A DNA stretch of 64,000 bases from Endocalyx cinctus (lineage: Eukaryota; Ascomycota; Sordariomycetes; Amphisphaeriales; Apiosporaceae), in assembly GCA_001600455.1 (NCBI GenBank), contig BCKC01000005.1, positions 2,542,001-2,606,000 on the forward strand, read 5' to 3'. This document shows, piece by piece, positions 13,245-26,562 of this stretch (position 1 is the first letter of the stretch; the number at the start of each line of letters is the position of its first letter). The notes beneath the pieces were generated by a model. The model searched no databases. It had not been told where the DNA came from and saw only the letters and a program-made list of their open reading frames with translations. Made by a program: the position numbers and the translations under genes.

Positions 13245-13270
<26 letters not shown>
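13245..13270. repeat. CT dinucleotide microsatellite
   Basis: Uninterrupted TC/CT units, followed by a slightly degenerate pyrimidine tail. Simple repeat in intergenic sequence. Confidence 0.9.
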
Positions 13271-13276
<6 letters not shown>

Positions 13277-14614
13277 AGGTCTATTAGAAATTCGAAATTA
13301 TAAGTCAGTAAATTATAACTTTTTGTCTTGTTGTATTGCGCGGTGTGCAGATAAGAAAAAAAAAATTAAAAATAAAAAAAAAGTAAATAACTATAAGTAA
13401 ATAATAAACATTACGAATAGTCGCAAAGCAAAGCCTTAAAGGGGGGCGGGGAGAGGGATGGGCGAAGAGAGTTTAGGCGTAATACTATATAAGTACCTAA
13501 TTAGGTAGTTATAGTATTTTAGGAGCATTAGGTAGTGGCATTCAGTTAATAATAATAAAATAAAAAATCAAAGGTCATTCATACACTCACGATTACGAAG
13601 ATTCTAAAGGCTTAGGAGGAGCCGAGAATCGAAAAATGGTTTGCAAGGTATGTCGGGCCTTGAAACCATTCAACGACGGAGAGAGGGTTATTGTCGTATG
13701 AAGGAATGAGAGAGGGAACGGAAAGGAAAGAAAAGAGAAGAGAGGATAGACCTGGGAGAAGAGAATAAGAGTGGAAATGAAGACTTATGGAACTGACAGT
13801 CGCTAAGAAAACTAGGGAAATTGGGGGTTATCGATGGATGGTACATAACTAAAGCTAAGCAAGGGACCCTGTCCAGCTTCTGTATTTTACTGATTTATCT
13901 CACCAAGCTTTTTTTTTTTTTTTTTTTTTTTTTGGTTAAACAGGTACGGGAGTATATATTGGATCCATGGATATACTGTACATATGCTTATATATATGTA
14001 TATACGCAAGTAATACGTAGGTACCTACCTAGGTAGGATTATATAGGATTATATACAAGTACCTACGGCTAGGTATACTACGTAGTGCAAGTATACTCCG
14101 TACGATAGTACCTAATATTGTATAATTCTATATACTGCTTAAGTGATATAAGTACATAGCACTCCGTAAAAAGTTCAATAAATCTGATCCAATTAAAACA
14201 GTTGATCGAGCATGAATCGCTAAGCTTAAAAGAGGTTAAGTTGAATTGAAACATGATCCAATTTAAGTAATTACCTTGATAAAGCCACACAAGCATGACA
14301 CAAATGCAGGTACCGGAATCAACTTTGAGCTCCAGAAGGTCTTGTGAGCTTCCGCTTTCCAGTTAATACTTGTACGTACCTTTTTTTTAAAGTACCTCGG
14401 GTGTCTTATTACTACGCTATATTACTCTGTACACTACGCTACACTACAAACATATTCGGTATACACACCTGTAATACAGACAAGTATCAAATAGAATATT
14501 ATCTGTTACACCGCATCCAATTGATGGACGATAATTTCACACAAAAAGAATAGGACTACGATGACGGGAAGAACTAAAAATATATGATATACACGGCTAG
14601 GCTACCTAGGTATG

Positions 14615-14639
14615 TATATATATATATATATATATATAT
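14615..14639. repeat. TA dinucleotide microsatellite
   Basis: Alternating TA run of about 25 bases in intergenic sequence. Confidence 0.9.
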
Positions 14640-17600
14640 CCGAACACTTACACCTTTAATAATTACTACTATTACTTAACCTGTACTTCAACTATGTACT
14701 CTCCGTTGACCAAGCTTTTCTTCCCAAACACTCGTACGAACGGAGTACCTTATTAGTATATACATATATACCCTCCATACTATGTACACCAACCCACCCT
14801 TCCCACAACGTATTCATCCCAATCAGCTTCGATCATGCCTTTATTTTTATTCGTTTATTCAATTCATTTTGTTTGTAAACAAGAAATTATACAACCAATG
14901 CGGATTGGATATGACCGAGGTAGAAGAGGCTACGATAATTTAGACTTATGAAACAACAAGGCTCCAGGGTTTATGCTTTAGTGTCACTTTATTAGAACCG
15001 TCCCTTTCCTAGTCAGTCACGCCAGTTAGGCTTTTTTAGAGAAATCCAAAGAAGAAATAGTAAGAAAGAATAAAAAAAAAGGTCGATTAGTGCAAGTCGA
15101 GGATAAATAAAGGATATACCTTGCAAGGCTGATCTATTTTATCCTCTCTCTTCTTTTCGATTCTTGTTTATTATTGTTCATATTTTTTCAATCACTTACT
15201 ATGTATGGATTGACTTGTCTTCCTCTTTTTTTTTCCCTCCCCATATCTCTCTCTACGTAGTTCTTTTTCTTTTTGTTTAACCCCAAACTGAGTGTTTTAA
15301 AATAAAATAAAATAAAAAAGATCAGCAGATCGCACTGCACGTCCCCTCTCCCTATCTTGGAAACGCGCTCGTTTCTCTTCTACATTAGGTACGGCATAAA
15401 AAAAACCTTGCCGGTGTTTCCACTCAGCTAAATAACCTAGTTTCCACGGAGAGTCCGATCGCGAGATTGGGTATATTTTATTTTACTTTTTATTTTTCTG
15501 GTGACGTTTTTTTTTTTTTTTTTAATACGGTGGCCGCCATCTCGGAGACCATTCAACCAAAAAAAAAAAAAAAGTTGTTGACACCTGACACCATGACGCG
15601 TGGTTCACTTGTTTTTTTTTTGTTTTTTTTCCCCTTCTTCTTTCTTATTCCATCTTAAGATCTTTCTGAGATTTACTTGCTTCTTTTTCTTTTTTCTTTC
15701 GCTTCTTCTCCGCAATACAGCTGTTCAGTCAGCCCACTTGGGCACCAACAAGACCTATAAATTCATTGGGATTTGGTGTAAGGCTGATATGTGTTACAAG
15801 ACGGAAGAAAGAAAGAATAAGAGTCAAAAAAAAAAAAAATCATTCGACATTTCAAGCCTCTCAGAACTCTTGACGCTTATGTTCTTAATATTGTCAATGT
15901 TTGATATATATAGTTAAATATATACGTATAGTTTGTATGCGCGAATGGAAATGCGTTACGGGTATCGGATATCTAGAACATAAAGTACACACATAAATTG
16001 TCCAAGCTCTCCCTTTAAAAGAAAAACCTACATTAACTGGTTTTTTTATCTGAACTAGTAAGAGCAAACAGGTACTGAGTTTAAGTGCTACCGTAGCATT
16101 CAGATCTGAGAGGATCCCCTTTGCATTGATGTCGGAAATGACAAGTTATGATGCGAACCAGGATCGGTTGAACGTCCGGCATTACCCAATGTTACCCATA
16201 GCCGAGATCAAACACACACACACCCCCCTCCCCCCTCCCTCTCCTCCAAAAAAGCAGAAGGCAAGAAATCGTTTATCTAGCTTATATTTCCCATGACGTT
16301 CGAAACATCAAGTCATTTCGTTTGAGTGGGTGATCTTCTTCTATTAAACACGCGTTTTTTTTGTTTTTTTTTTGTTATCTAGTGTAGCACTTCTACCTAC
16401 CTAGGTGTAAATCTTTTACTTATATAATATTACATGATTAGATCGCTCTTCTCTTGGGTTATTCCATGAATAAAAACATCTTCCAAAATATTTCACTAAA
16501 CATACCCGAAACTTTTTCGATCAACCGATGACACACCGTCTCTATCGATCATGGCATTTGTTTCTATTCTTACGTTGCCTTTAATGAGATTAAAACCAAT
16601 CTCGAGTTGTTAAAACTTAATGCTTAGTACTTGTAGTAGCGGTAAAAAGTAGTTTGGACTCTACGGAGTATATTCAAGTCGTTATGCGGCGCCACAAATA
16701 AAGGAGATTTATGCCATCCTAACGCTAAGTTCCATCTTCTAAATTGAACATTGAACCATCCCATTGGGGAGTGAATATCATCATCTAACCTACATCAACC
16801 AGTTGGGTGGACCGTGCATAACTACCGCTATTTACTACTGTGTCTGCGTGCGCAGCTGGAACTTCTAGCAGCTTTTTAGCTCCAGGGCTTCTTGTCTCTC
16901 TTTATTCCCCCAACATCGTTATTACAGCCAATAGTAAATGCTACGGCCAATATACTCAGTACCCCTGCAGCAACTCTTCGGCCATCCTCTCCTACTCTAC
17001 CTCGCAGCAAGTATAACTATATCATGCATAGGTGCATGTATGTAGGTAATTAGTATATGTATGGAACTTATTATGTAGGTAGCCAGGGAGTATAGTGCCT
17101 ATAGTATGGATGAATTCTCTGGGCCATTCACCGCCGTATCGCAGCAGTACTCGCGTTCGCATTCAAGCGGCTACACTTAGTATACATGCGTACATACATA
17201 TACATATAACTATGTTTAAATATAAATATAACATATAACACAAAGTCACTTTTTGTGTAATCAAAAGCCATGTATTCCAGACGGTTGGGGTCTCCGGCGG
17301 TTTTTTATAAGACCCAATCACGTGTCACCATCCACGCGGTATGGTATATAGTGCCTACGAGTAACCCATCCTGCCAGGACCCTTAATACGGGAACGATAA
17401 AAAATTGTGTTTAAAAAAAAAAGGTGTGANGGGTGAATATAAACTAACTAACTACATGGGCATATGTTCCATCATCTCGTCTCAACCGCCATCTGCCCAT
17501 TTCATCCTTCCCGTGATGACTAATCTCGGACGACCACGCCCGTCCTCGTGGTATGCAAGTCAGAAATAAATCACAGCTTCTTCAGATGTAGTATAGGAAA

Positions 17601-20183
17601 GTAGAACATTTGGAACTCGGGAGAGATCGTCACACTGCAGCTTACCAATGGCTATAGCTTCTTAAATGTGTATGTACACACTATATAGAGGCAAAAAAAA
17701 AGGTGTGTTACCACCACGAACAAGGAAGAAAGGAAAAAAAATTATTTAGTCTAGTGATGGTCGATAATTGCTTCTCGTCCATAATTGCTCACCGCTCCGT
17801 CATATCATGTCATTCCGGCCTATATGCGAAATAGTATAGTAATGAATAATAATAAGCTGATGTAATTTGCGTAACGACCCTATAAATCTTTTTTGTGTTA
17901 GATGGCGAAAATAGCCGGTAGAATGATTTGCAATTCGATTCTCTTCCCCTTCTCTTCCCTCCCCCCTCCTTTGCCGATATCGCCTATTTCTCTGCTGTTG
18001 CCACCTTTGCCCCTTGATATCCTCCAGACAGATAGTTGACACATCATCATCGGTATGGTTTGTATGACACAAAAGTCTTGCTTAGTGTACCTTAAAATCT
18101 ACGTCAGTGGGAGGGTGGGTTTTGCTGGAAAGGTATATACTAGCCACGACTCAATATTCGTTTCGTCACTAAAGGAGGAGGGGGTAGGGGATATACCGGA
18201 TGTTCGTGATCCCATTACAGGTGAAATACTACCAATCATGTTCAGGTTCACCAGACCGCTGGATGCTATCATATAACATAAGGAAGCCCAATCTTCTGAT
18301 TGGGAGAAAATATCTCACCGTTCGTTACTGGGCGCTCCCCTTTGACTTCGATTAGAGAAGACGGTCTCAGCCCCGCTAAATACCGGTTGCTCTTCTAAGA
18401 GATATGTTTTCTCTTATTACCGAACATCATATATATACCCCTATAACAAGGCTTGCATACGGTCGAACTATCTTGTAGAGGGCGGATGCTGAATAGGAGG
18501 CGTCCGTTAAATATCATAAAATGCGAGTAATTGACCGAAGAATTCCGCGCACGTAGAGATACCTATACATATATATACCTCTGAGTTCTGTACCAGCATT
18601 TCTTACATGCAGATAAGGTCTAAAATATGCCATGGGGCGTACCCCATTCTTTTATTATCCTTATATATAAGGTACCTTTCCTCGGTAGATATCCTATAGC
18701 TTCTCGCAATAATAGTTATATTCACCTATACTTGAGATATTGACACTATTATAGCATGTATACTTCGCCTATGTTGTATGTAGCCTTGACAAAACACGCA
18801 AGTTGTCTCTGTTACCACTGCACCAACCTACGCGCCCAACCATCTCTCTCATCCCTCGACCCGAAGGGAAGAAAATGAGACCGGACGAGAGTTATTAGCC
18901 GAATGAGATGCGCGTGATATCTCGTATTGAACATTTATTTCTCAATTGTCATGTACGAAATTCTTCCTTGCTTGCCTCATGGTCCTCAGGATATCAGACA
19001 AAGCTTTCATGTTCATCGGCCTTGATAGAACAGTTGTATTCCGTATTCCTGAGTCTCCCACATCGAAACTTTGACTAGGGACTCTAGGTCATTTCGTAAA
19101 GCTATTAATGCATATAACGGTGTATCAAGGCCATCTCGACCAACATCTATGATTGAGACAGGTCATCTACATATATATACTTACTATAACATACCTTTTT
19201 TCTTTTTTTTTGTCCCGCCTCTGACCAAACTCGGGATGCTCATTGCAGTGTCTACGTTTGATCCCAAGCGGCCACTTACACTACCATGGTGCGAAGAGTA
19301 CCAGAGTAGAAAAGGGGTGAAATATCTGTGCTATCGTAAGGACGATGATGAGCTTCCGTACCCACAAAACGGATTGTCACTACTCCTACCACATAAGTAC
19401 GTGCATACTAAGTATATATCACTGCGAACCCCGGCGATAATATATATATCTCCAGCCCTAGACCCTCGCTTTCAGTCCTTATTCGTGATAATTAACCTAC
19501 GTCCGTAACCCACCCCAGGGACGAGTACTGTATTTGCAAGGGCTTCTAGACACCCTACCTCGCATCACCATCCAGACAAGAAAAATCCAACACGACGACT
19601 CAAAAAAACGAGCATAAAACAACGAATTCAATTCACTTCTACCCCGTCTCCTCCCCCCTTTACTTTACTTCCCTGACAGATCAATTCACCGCAAACAAGA
19701 CGACGACCATCTAAACTATCATCATATGAACTCTCCCTCCTCCCCTCCCCTTTATTGTGCTTGCAAAAACAAAGTTTAGTTGTAAGCAAGTCGTCCATTC
19801 CCATTAAATCCCGTCAAATTAAAAACGCCCAGCTCCTCCCCCTTTCTCGAAAATGATCCGTTTGAACCCTGCTTTAAATATTACAATTTCTTTTTTCTTT
19901 CCGCTTGGCAGAAAGGCAAAGGTTGAAAAAAAGGAGGGTGGGTGTCCATCCGTCTTGTTCTTATCGCCCATCAATTTACTCCTCTCTCTTCCCCTCACTC
20001 CTCAACCTCCTTTCGGACAGACGTTTTTTTTATTTTTTTTTATTCTTCTTCTCAGGACTTGGATTCTTCAACATCCAAAGAGAGGATGGACGTGACGCCA
20101 CTTTACCAAACAACAAATACCTCGAATCCACGGATGATATAAAGGCAAACGGGCACGTGCACGTAACAGTAAAATACATATAC

Positions 20184-20209
20184 ACATGCATACATATATG
20201 TATGCATGT
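20184..20209. repeat. 26-base perfect palindrome
   Basis: Two 13-base arms (ACATGCATACATA and its exact complement) meet without a spacer. It lies about 150 bases beyond the 3' end of the GH76 gene, in its probable 3' flank. It could extrude as a cruciform or form a hairpin in a read-through transcript. Such palindromes also arise in purine-pyrimidine alternating sequence, so function is uncertain. Confidence 0.7.
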
Positions 20210-20358
20210 ATAGTTCTTTTTATCACGTTCGACATTGCTTTCATTTATTTATCCATTTCCTTTTTTTTATATTGATTTTCTAAACTTGGCCCTCCCCTCT
20301 CCTCATCTATCTCCCTCTCTCTCCCTCTGTCTCTCTCTTTTTTTTTTTTTTTTTTTAT

Positions 20359-22099
20359 TTAATCAAGACTCATCCACGCAAAAGCCGACAACGCGCCCGC
20401 GATGACCAGAGCGGTCAGGATACCGGCGCCGGCCTTATCGCCCGTGGTGATGGCCGAAAAAGTAGTTTGGGACGTGGTGTCCGAACCGGCGTTCACGTTA
20501 CCCGTCGAGGTACCTCCGGTCGTGTTCGTCAGCAGAGCCGACGAGTTGGGCATCAGCAGGCTCGTCAGGGCGCCCAGCACGTCCATCTCCTGGGCCGCGT
20601 TGCTCGTGCCGTCGTACGTGCCGCTCGACCACTTGAACCCGCACATGCGGCCGTTGTCGCCGCCCGTGCACTGCGCCACGGCCGCCTTCGCCGACGTCTT
20701 GAGGACCGGCATGATCTTGTCGTACATCGACGGCACCAGCTGCACCGTATTTCCCATCCATCGGTGCATGAACCCTTTAAACGATTTCATATCCATGTTA
20801 CAGCTACCTGACTCGCAAGAGGGTTCGTACGCAATGCCGTCGGGGAAGAAGATCTCGAGCATTCGGTCCGTGAGGTTCTCAATACGATCCAACCAGATTT
20901 GGTCGCCAGTCTATACCGATGTTCAAGTTAGAATGAGTTGTGGCTAAGCTTCCACATGCCGGGTGCGAGGGACCCGATAACACGTGATAATCAAGAGGAA
21001 TGGATGCTAGACGCGAGACTACGGCTCAGCACTCTACTGAATAAGCAATGTACTTACATAATCATACATGAACGCGCTACCTTGAAGCAACATAGCAGCG
21101 TTGTAAGAGAACTGGGCCTTGTTAATATCGGTACAATTAGGCAAGTGAGCGCCGTCGTAAACGTCCCAGTCGTCGTTGATATACTCGAGTCGCCGTAATA
21201 ATGTAAAAGTCTTGTTCGCCTCGTTGGCGTATGTATCGTTGTTCGTGTACCGGGCGAGTCGCGCCGCGATATTGAAATAACAAGCATTCGCAACAGCTAA
21301 TTTGTTCTCTCGTCAGCAACCCAATCTCATTTCACTTTGGGGGAGAAAAGAAATTCTCCGTCGATTTTGGATTGAACGCACTGTTGATATAGTTGAAACC
21401 GTTATTGGTGGAGTAGACCTGCCATCGCAATCCCCACTCGCAGTTACCGCTGGACACACGTCGGTTCATGTCGGTTTGCTCGTTGTGAACGGCCTGGGCG
21501 AGGGCTAGCCACTGAGGCTCGTCCGAGGCGGGATCGACGAAACCGATTTCGGCGGCGAGCATGGCGGAGAAGGCCCAGAAAGCCTGATCGTCGTTACCCA
21601 TGGAGGCGGACCAGTTGGCAGGCATGTAATCCCAGTCATCGCCGACCTGGAATAATAAAGCGGTCTTGATTATATCGTCGTACTGCGTATCGTTGGTGGT
21701 ATGCCTATAATCTAACAAGGCTCCGAACATAGCACCTCCCTGCCACCAGTAGTAGTCGCCATCGGGGGGTGGACCGGGCAGAATACCTGGAACCCAGCCC
21801 GGTTCATCTCCGTGGTAGAATGTAAGTAGGTCCTCGACAACCAGGCCAGCGGCTTCGATGATGGAAGCTTTAGAAAAATAAAAAAAAGTTAACACAGAGG
21901 ACAATTTGGGGTGGGATTTTATTCAAATGATTTCGCCGAAAGATTTTGTCTTGTTTTGAGGGATAGACGAAGGGGGTCGCGTGATGAATTAATCGGTATA
22001 TTACGTACTGGTATTGTCGAGGTCGACTGTGAGAGAACCCAATACGGCATTGGCCAGCAGACCAGCCGTGATCGCGAGCGACGTTGATAACCTCACCAT
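20359..22099 (-). CDS. DCW1: GPI-anchored GH76 family protein, Dfg5/Dcw1 type
   Basis: Four exons on the minus strand: 22099-22009, 21867-21382, 21296-21058, 20910-20359, giving 455 residues, the usual length of the family. The first exon encodes a signal peptide (hydrophobic stretch about 3-21). The mature domain shows the family hallmarks GDYYWWQGGAMFG and SMGNDDQAFWAF, whose Asp pair (123-124) matches the catalytic pair of GH76 alpha-1,6-mannan enzymes. Later segments include NIAARLARYT and AQFSYNAAML. A Ser/Thr-rich stretch and a hydrophobic C-terminus (GAGILTALVIAGALSAF) form a GPI-anchor signal. Known role of yeast Dfg5/Dcw1: cross-linking GPI-mannoproteins into the cell wall, likely by processing the GPI glycan; acts at the plasma membrane or wall. 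Introns are 141, 85 and 147 bases. Filamentous fungi carry several paralogues, so which one this is cannot be said. Confidence 0.92.
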
Positions 22100-24875
22100 G
22101 GTTCCTTTCTATAGGAAGCCAATATAACCCAACAAACCAGAGGGGGAAAAAAAAACAGAAAATCGAGAGAGATTCGAAACAAGTAGACGGCTACTTTGAT
22201 CCGGGCTTGAAAAACGAATTTCGGGTTTAATTCTAGTATCTTTTGATAGCGAGTGGATGTGATGGGGTCGTGGTTCGTGATTCGGTTGGTACAATTAAAG
22301 GGGGAAAGGTAGGTCGCGGCACTATTTACTACACAGTAACGAAGGGGAAATTAGGAATAGGGCAGGGACAAGAAAATAGAAAGAGAAGAGAAAAAAAAAA
22401 GAGAGAGAAAGATAGATAATTTGGCAACAACGGAGGGAACTTGAATGATAGTAAGACTCGCGTCAATGTCAATGACGATAAACCTAGTAACTTTTAGTTA
22501 ATAGAGAAGACGGCATTGAAGAAAGAAAATAGGAGGAGTAGGAAAAAAAAGAAAGTGTTCAGGTACTGAAATATTCCTAGTCAGTAGATTTGGTAGAGGG
22601 GAGTAGGGAGAGTAGGGAGAGTATACGGGTGATGGTATACTACTTACGTTGTACAATGCCAAGGTGGATCGAATAGTGGATAAGTGAAATAGCGGATTGG
22701 TGAAGAACAAGGGCTGAAGGGGGGTCTTAGTAAAGCAAATACTTACTATATAGGGGCAAGTAACGCTGAATTGGGTGGTAGTTTAGCGCCGTATTTGAAA
22801 GATACGAGCACCTAAAAGGAAATTTAGGGAGAGACACAGCCACGACAGAAAACTTCCCAAACTAGAAGATCGACCAACCAAATGAATTAGAATTGGAACA
22901 ACAATAAAGTCATACAGAATTATAAAAAAAATAAAAAAAATAAATAAATAAATAATAATTCTTTTACTTGTTCTTCATGTACATATAAATTTATATATAC
23001 GTATACGTATACCTAAGTATGGTAAATCTCTCCTATTTGTCTTCCTTTTTTTCAGACTTGATACTCATTACTTGGAATTTCTTGGGGATTTCTTGGTACG
23101 GTGGAAGAAAAAAGGGCATTAACAAGAGAATAAATAGAATGAGAAGACTAACACCAAAACACTAAGAGAATTCCAGGGGGGGGGGGGGGGGGATGATTGA
23201 TTTATTCCAAGAACCTAAACCTAGCGTAGGCGCCTACGTTGACATATTTTTGATGGTTAGAAGCTAAGACCGAACATGGATAGATGGAATAAAACGTAAG
23301 TTAGATATAGACGCAACCCCGGATTACAGTTTTGCCAATGAAGATAGCAATTAAACCTTTTTTTTCTCTTCAATTTGATTGTTACGATGTAATACTCTTT
23401 TTCCCTTTGATGTTTCTTTTAGATGTTTTTTTTTTTTTTTTTTTTTTTTTTGAATGGAGCGAGACGTTCATTGTCGCAACTAGGGTTAGAGCAAAGAAAA
23501 GAGTGTACTATGTGTAGGAGAAAAAAAAAAAAAAAAAAAGAGGATATACGTTAAGTATATATATAATACATATGCATAGTAGTCCGTGATAAACAGATTA
23601 GGTATGATGTGATTCTCTCTGTGTTTTTATTTTTTCCCTATTCTTCTTCTTCCCTCTGCATGAAACGCGCCGTCCACATAATAATTATGGAGATTCGGCA
23701 CACGCTAACCGACATCATAAATCGTAAATCATAATAATACGACAGATTAAAAAAGTAAAATAACCATAGAAAAAGAATCAAGGCCTGAAGATCATTAAAG
23801 ACAGACCAAAAAAAAAAAGTCCCGCTTCTCTGGTGGTCCTTTTCTGCAAAGTGACATAATAACGTGGATTCCAATCTGCATGTCAACTCGAAAATTCTTT
23901 TTAAAGATTGCGATTTAAACAAAAATGTCCAAAGTATCATATGAAACTGGTTAGTCAGTGATGGACCTAGATGACGAATCTCTTACATTGAAAGTCTCGA
24001 AAACACCGACAATCCCGTTGCTTCTCGATACTTTACGTGGCTCATGAAAGGAGTCAGATTTTGGTGTCTACGTAAACAAATAAGCCGAAGAAGGACCTTG
24101 ATACGAATAAATCACATGTAACGATAATGGTATAGAATGAATTGTCCAATCCCGGTACTATCTCAGGAATTTTTCACCGTTTCTGAGATATTTTTGATAC
24201 CTAGTATATACGTATATCTCCAAAAAGGTAAATGCAAAAGAACCCGCATCTATAATTCCTCATCGTTGGAACGAGGTGTCCGTCCTGACAAGTCAATAAG
24301 CCAAACAGCCCACCCTGCTTTACCCAGAAAACCCAGGAGCAAAAAGGTCGTAAAAAAAAAAAGGAAAGAAAGGCAAGCTAGCAAAATGATAAGACCGTAA
24401 ATCAAACCGCCCCCTGTGTTTTAATCAAGTAGTTTGTACGAAACCCCCGAGATCTGAATGATGCTTTAAAAAAAAAAGATGAACAAACAAACAAACAAAT
24501 CAATGCACCGTGTTATAATCGCCTGCCTGTACGCCTCATCTAATCGTGTCGTGAATGAAAGTCGTAAACGCCGGATCGCAAATCATACGCGCTAGCTCTG
24601 AATGGGTCTCGAGTCGTGACCATCCCAGTTGTTTCGTTCTTAAAAGGAGTGACGGGAAGGAAACAAAAAAAGGTTGATCATCCAAAGTGCTGATGCGCAA
24701 TCGATACGGCGGTAGATATCAAATCCCACCAAGGTAAACGTGAACTTAAGAGCCGTTCTGCTTCTGCTAACGTATTTGTACCGCGACGGCGCGAAAGTCG
24801 GAGGACGCGAGAGGGTTATCGGTAAACCCCTCCACCCAAAAAGAAAGAAAGAAAAAAAAAAGGAAGAAAGTCCGG
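22100..24875. other. Intergenic region between two minus-strand genes
   Basis: No gene recognised. It should hold the promoter and leader of the GH76 gene (22.1-22.9 kb) and the 3' flank of the next gene. Notable simple sequence: GGGAGAGTA tandem copies near 22600-22625, a run of 17 G at 23176-23192, a T run near 23427-23450 and an A run near 23521-23539. Confidence 0.55.
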
Positions 24876-26495
24876 TTACGAATCTTGGCTCATCCGGAGG
24901 AGTTTCGTTCTCAGCCACAATATGAACATGGTCCACGTGCCTTGCGTCTTCTTCTTGGCCGAGTTCCTCCTCTTGGACGACTGAAAGACCACCCGCCTCG
25001 CGCCGCCGGCCTCGTTTCCGAACGCCGGCGGGCTTCTAGGATCCGTCGCGTCGTAGCTGTTGCTCATGAACTTCTCCGAAGGCGCCGCCCCGCCGCTGCT
25101 GACCGTAGTCGCCGGTTCGCCCGCCGTGTTCTTCCGCGATATGCTCGGTCGCTGCAGCGATAAGCTGGGCCGGGACATGGACAGGCTGGGGCGCCCGCTA
25201 CTCGCGATGCTCACTTTCCTGCCCTGCTGCTGCTGTTGCTGCTTCCTGCGCAGCATCGCCTCCTCGAGATCGGCCGCTTCCTGACGAGCCCTGGCCGCCA
25301 CCTGTTCTCTGTGACGCGCCGCCGCGTGCTTCTCTATCTCGTGCGCTCGCTTGTTGTCCGCCTTTTCCCGGCGCCTTATCTCTTGTCGCGCGTATTTTTC
25401 TTCCTTCGCCCTCTCCCTCATCTCAAACTTTCGGCGAGCTTCTCGGAGGTGATCGGCGCGAACCGCGGTGTCGAGGTCGGACTTGGCCCGTAGTCGGGGA
25501 AAGCCGCTCGCTTCGAAAGACGAGCGTAGCGGGGACATGGTGACCGCGGGACTCGACGGAGAGCCGATGCCGTTTGATAATATGTTTGACGAGGCCGGCG
25601 AATCCAGCGTGGCGCGATCGAGATGTAGGTCCGACTGGCTAGACACGTTCACGAGCCTCGAGGATGGCGCGGGAGTGGCTGATATGGATCGAGACGTATT
25701 GACCCGTAACGATGGCGGGTGCGCGTTTGTGATCTCGGAAAATGAATCCGTGCGTTGGCTAACTATCGATGGACGCCTTAACCCAAGGCTCGACTGCGAG
25801 TGAGAGTGCGAGTGCGAGTGAGAATGGCCGTGCGTATGGTCCGACGAATACGAATTCGTAGCGGATGGCTGCTGATGCTGTTGTTGCTGATGAACAGGTA
25901 AGCTATTATGACTCTGCTTAGGATCGGCGGTCTCGCCACGCTCATCTTCGGTGATGGTGGGAGAGTAGTCGCGATTATCAGCAATAGATACTAGAGAGTT
26001 CGCATAAGATATCGGCGGCGTCGAAGTTCGGGGGACCTGCTGGAAAGGATGAACAAATGTGCCGCCGTGGTGACGGGAAGCGATAGCCGGATTGCCGCCA
26101 CTGTTGGAGGTCGCGATAGAAGCATGACTTGTTCCGCTAATAGTCCTCGCATGTTTATATCTTCGGTTGCTATTTGTGTTGGCGACGGCTTCGTCAAACG
26201 ATAAATCGGGTTCCTTTAGCGATCGGTCGGGGCCAAAATCGGCCCAACTATCGAAGAAGGAAGGCGAGGAGATTCCACCGGGATGAAAACCATGAGACTT
26301 ATATCGATCTTCCTGATCGTCCCAGCCACGATCCAGATCTAACGAATTCTTCTCCGATTGTGACCATTTTTTCAAGATAGGCTTCACGGCGGCGGCGGCA
26401 GTTTTGGTCTTCGGCTTACTGATCTTATTCTTAGAATCCCGATATCCATGTGACCCTAACATCGACATAGAATGTAACGATGTCATGATGCGCAA
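24876..26495 (-). CDS. Hypothetical coiled-coil, low-complexity fungal protein
   Basis: Single open frame of 539 codons; the second ATG (26486) begins MTSLHSMSMLG and could equally be the start. No catalytic domain is recognised. The N-terminal half is Ser/His-rich with KPILKKWSQSEKNSLDLDRGWDDQ near the start and a (His-Ser)n stretch around 220-240. Residues about 345-425 are a strongly charged Arg/Lys/Glu/Ala helix, probably a coiled coil, ending in a Gln run. Then come repeated Ser-Arg-Pro-Ser-Leu-Ser units and a conserved-looking hydrophobic C-terminus (TWTMFILWLRTKLLR). The frame has clearly higher GC than its flanks and is open over 1.6 kb, which supports a real gene. Similar unnamed proteins probably exist across Pezizomycotina (inference). 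Function unknown; a cytoskeletal, scaffold or membrane-peripheral role is only a guess from composition. Confidence 0.82.
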   Translation of the reverse strand: MRIMTSLHSMSMLGSHGYRDSKNKISKPKTKTAAAAVKPILKKWSQSEKNSLDLDRGWDDQEDRYKSHGFHPGGISSPSFFDSWADFGPDRSLKEPDLSFDEAVANTNSNRRYKHARTISGTSHASIATSNSGGNPAIASRHHGGTFVHPFQQVPRTSTPPISYANSLVSIADNRDYSPTITEDERGETADPKQSHNSLPVHQQQQHQQPSATNSYSSDHTHGHSHSHSHSHSQSSLGLRRPSIVSQRTDSFSEITNAHPPSLRVNTSRSISATPAPSSRLVNVSSQSDLHLDRATLDSPASSNILSNGIGSPSSPAVTMSPLRSSFEASGFPRLRAKSDLDTAVRADHLREARRKFEMRERAKEEKYARQEIRRREKADNKRAHEIEKHAAARHREQVAARARQEAADLEEAMLRRKQQQQQQGRKVSIASSGRPSLSMSRPSLSLQRPSISRKNTAGEPATTVSSGGAAPSEKFMSNSYDATDPRSPPAFGNEAGGARRVVFQSSKRRNSAKKKTQGTWTMFILWLRTKLLRMSQDS

Positions 26496-26562
26496 TAAAA
26501 TTCTAGAAGTCTATATAAGTAAAACATATACGTATACGTATATATAGACCAATAGACCGACC

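Larger units (their letters stand above)
12093..20183. other. Gene-poor AT-rich region, 8 kb
   Basis: No gene recognised. The first few hundred bases are probably the Kin4-like promoter. Visible content: CT repeat 13245-13270, a T run near 13911-13933, a dense patch of TAGGTA/CCTAGG and ACTCCGTA motifs at about 13990-14120, a TA repeat at 14615-14639, several poly-A/T tracts at 15,500-15,840, and an ambiguous base at 17430. An open frame at 19071-19508 (+) reaches about 145 codons but begins without ATG and resembles nothing known to me. Confidence 0.55.

Noticed and set aside
18770..18850. tRNA-like box A (GGTGCAGTGGTAACA) on the minus strand
   Set aside because: No matching T-arm (GGTTCRANTCC) follows, the anticodon stem-loop does not fold to a 7-base loop, and no acceptor stem pairs.
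19071..19508. Plus-strand open frame of 145 codons
   Set aside because: It starts at TTG, crosses a poly-T tract that gives a Phe run, and resembles no family known to me.
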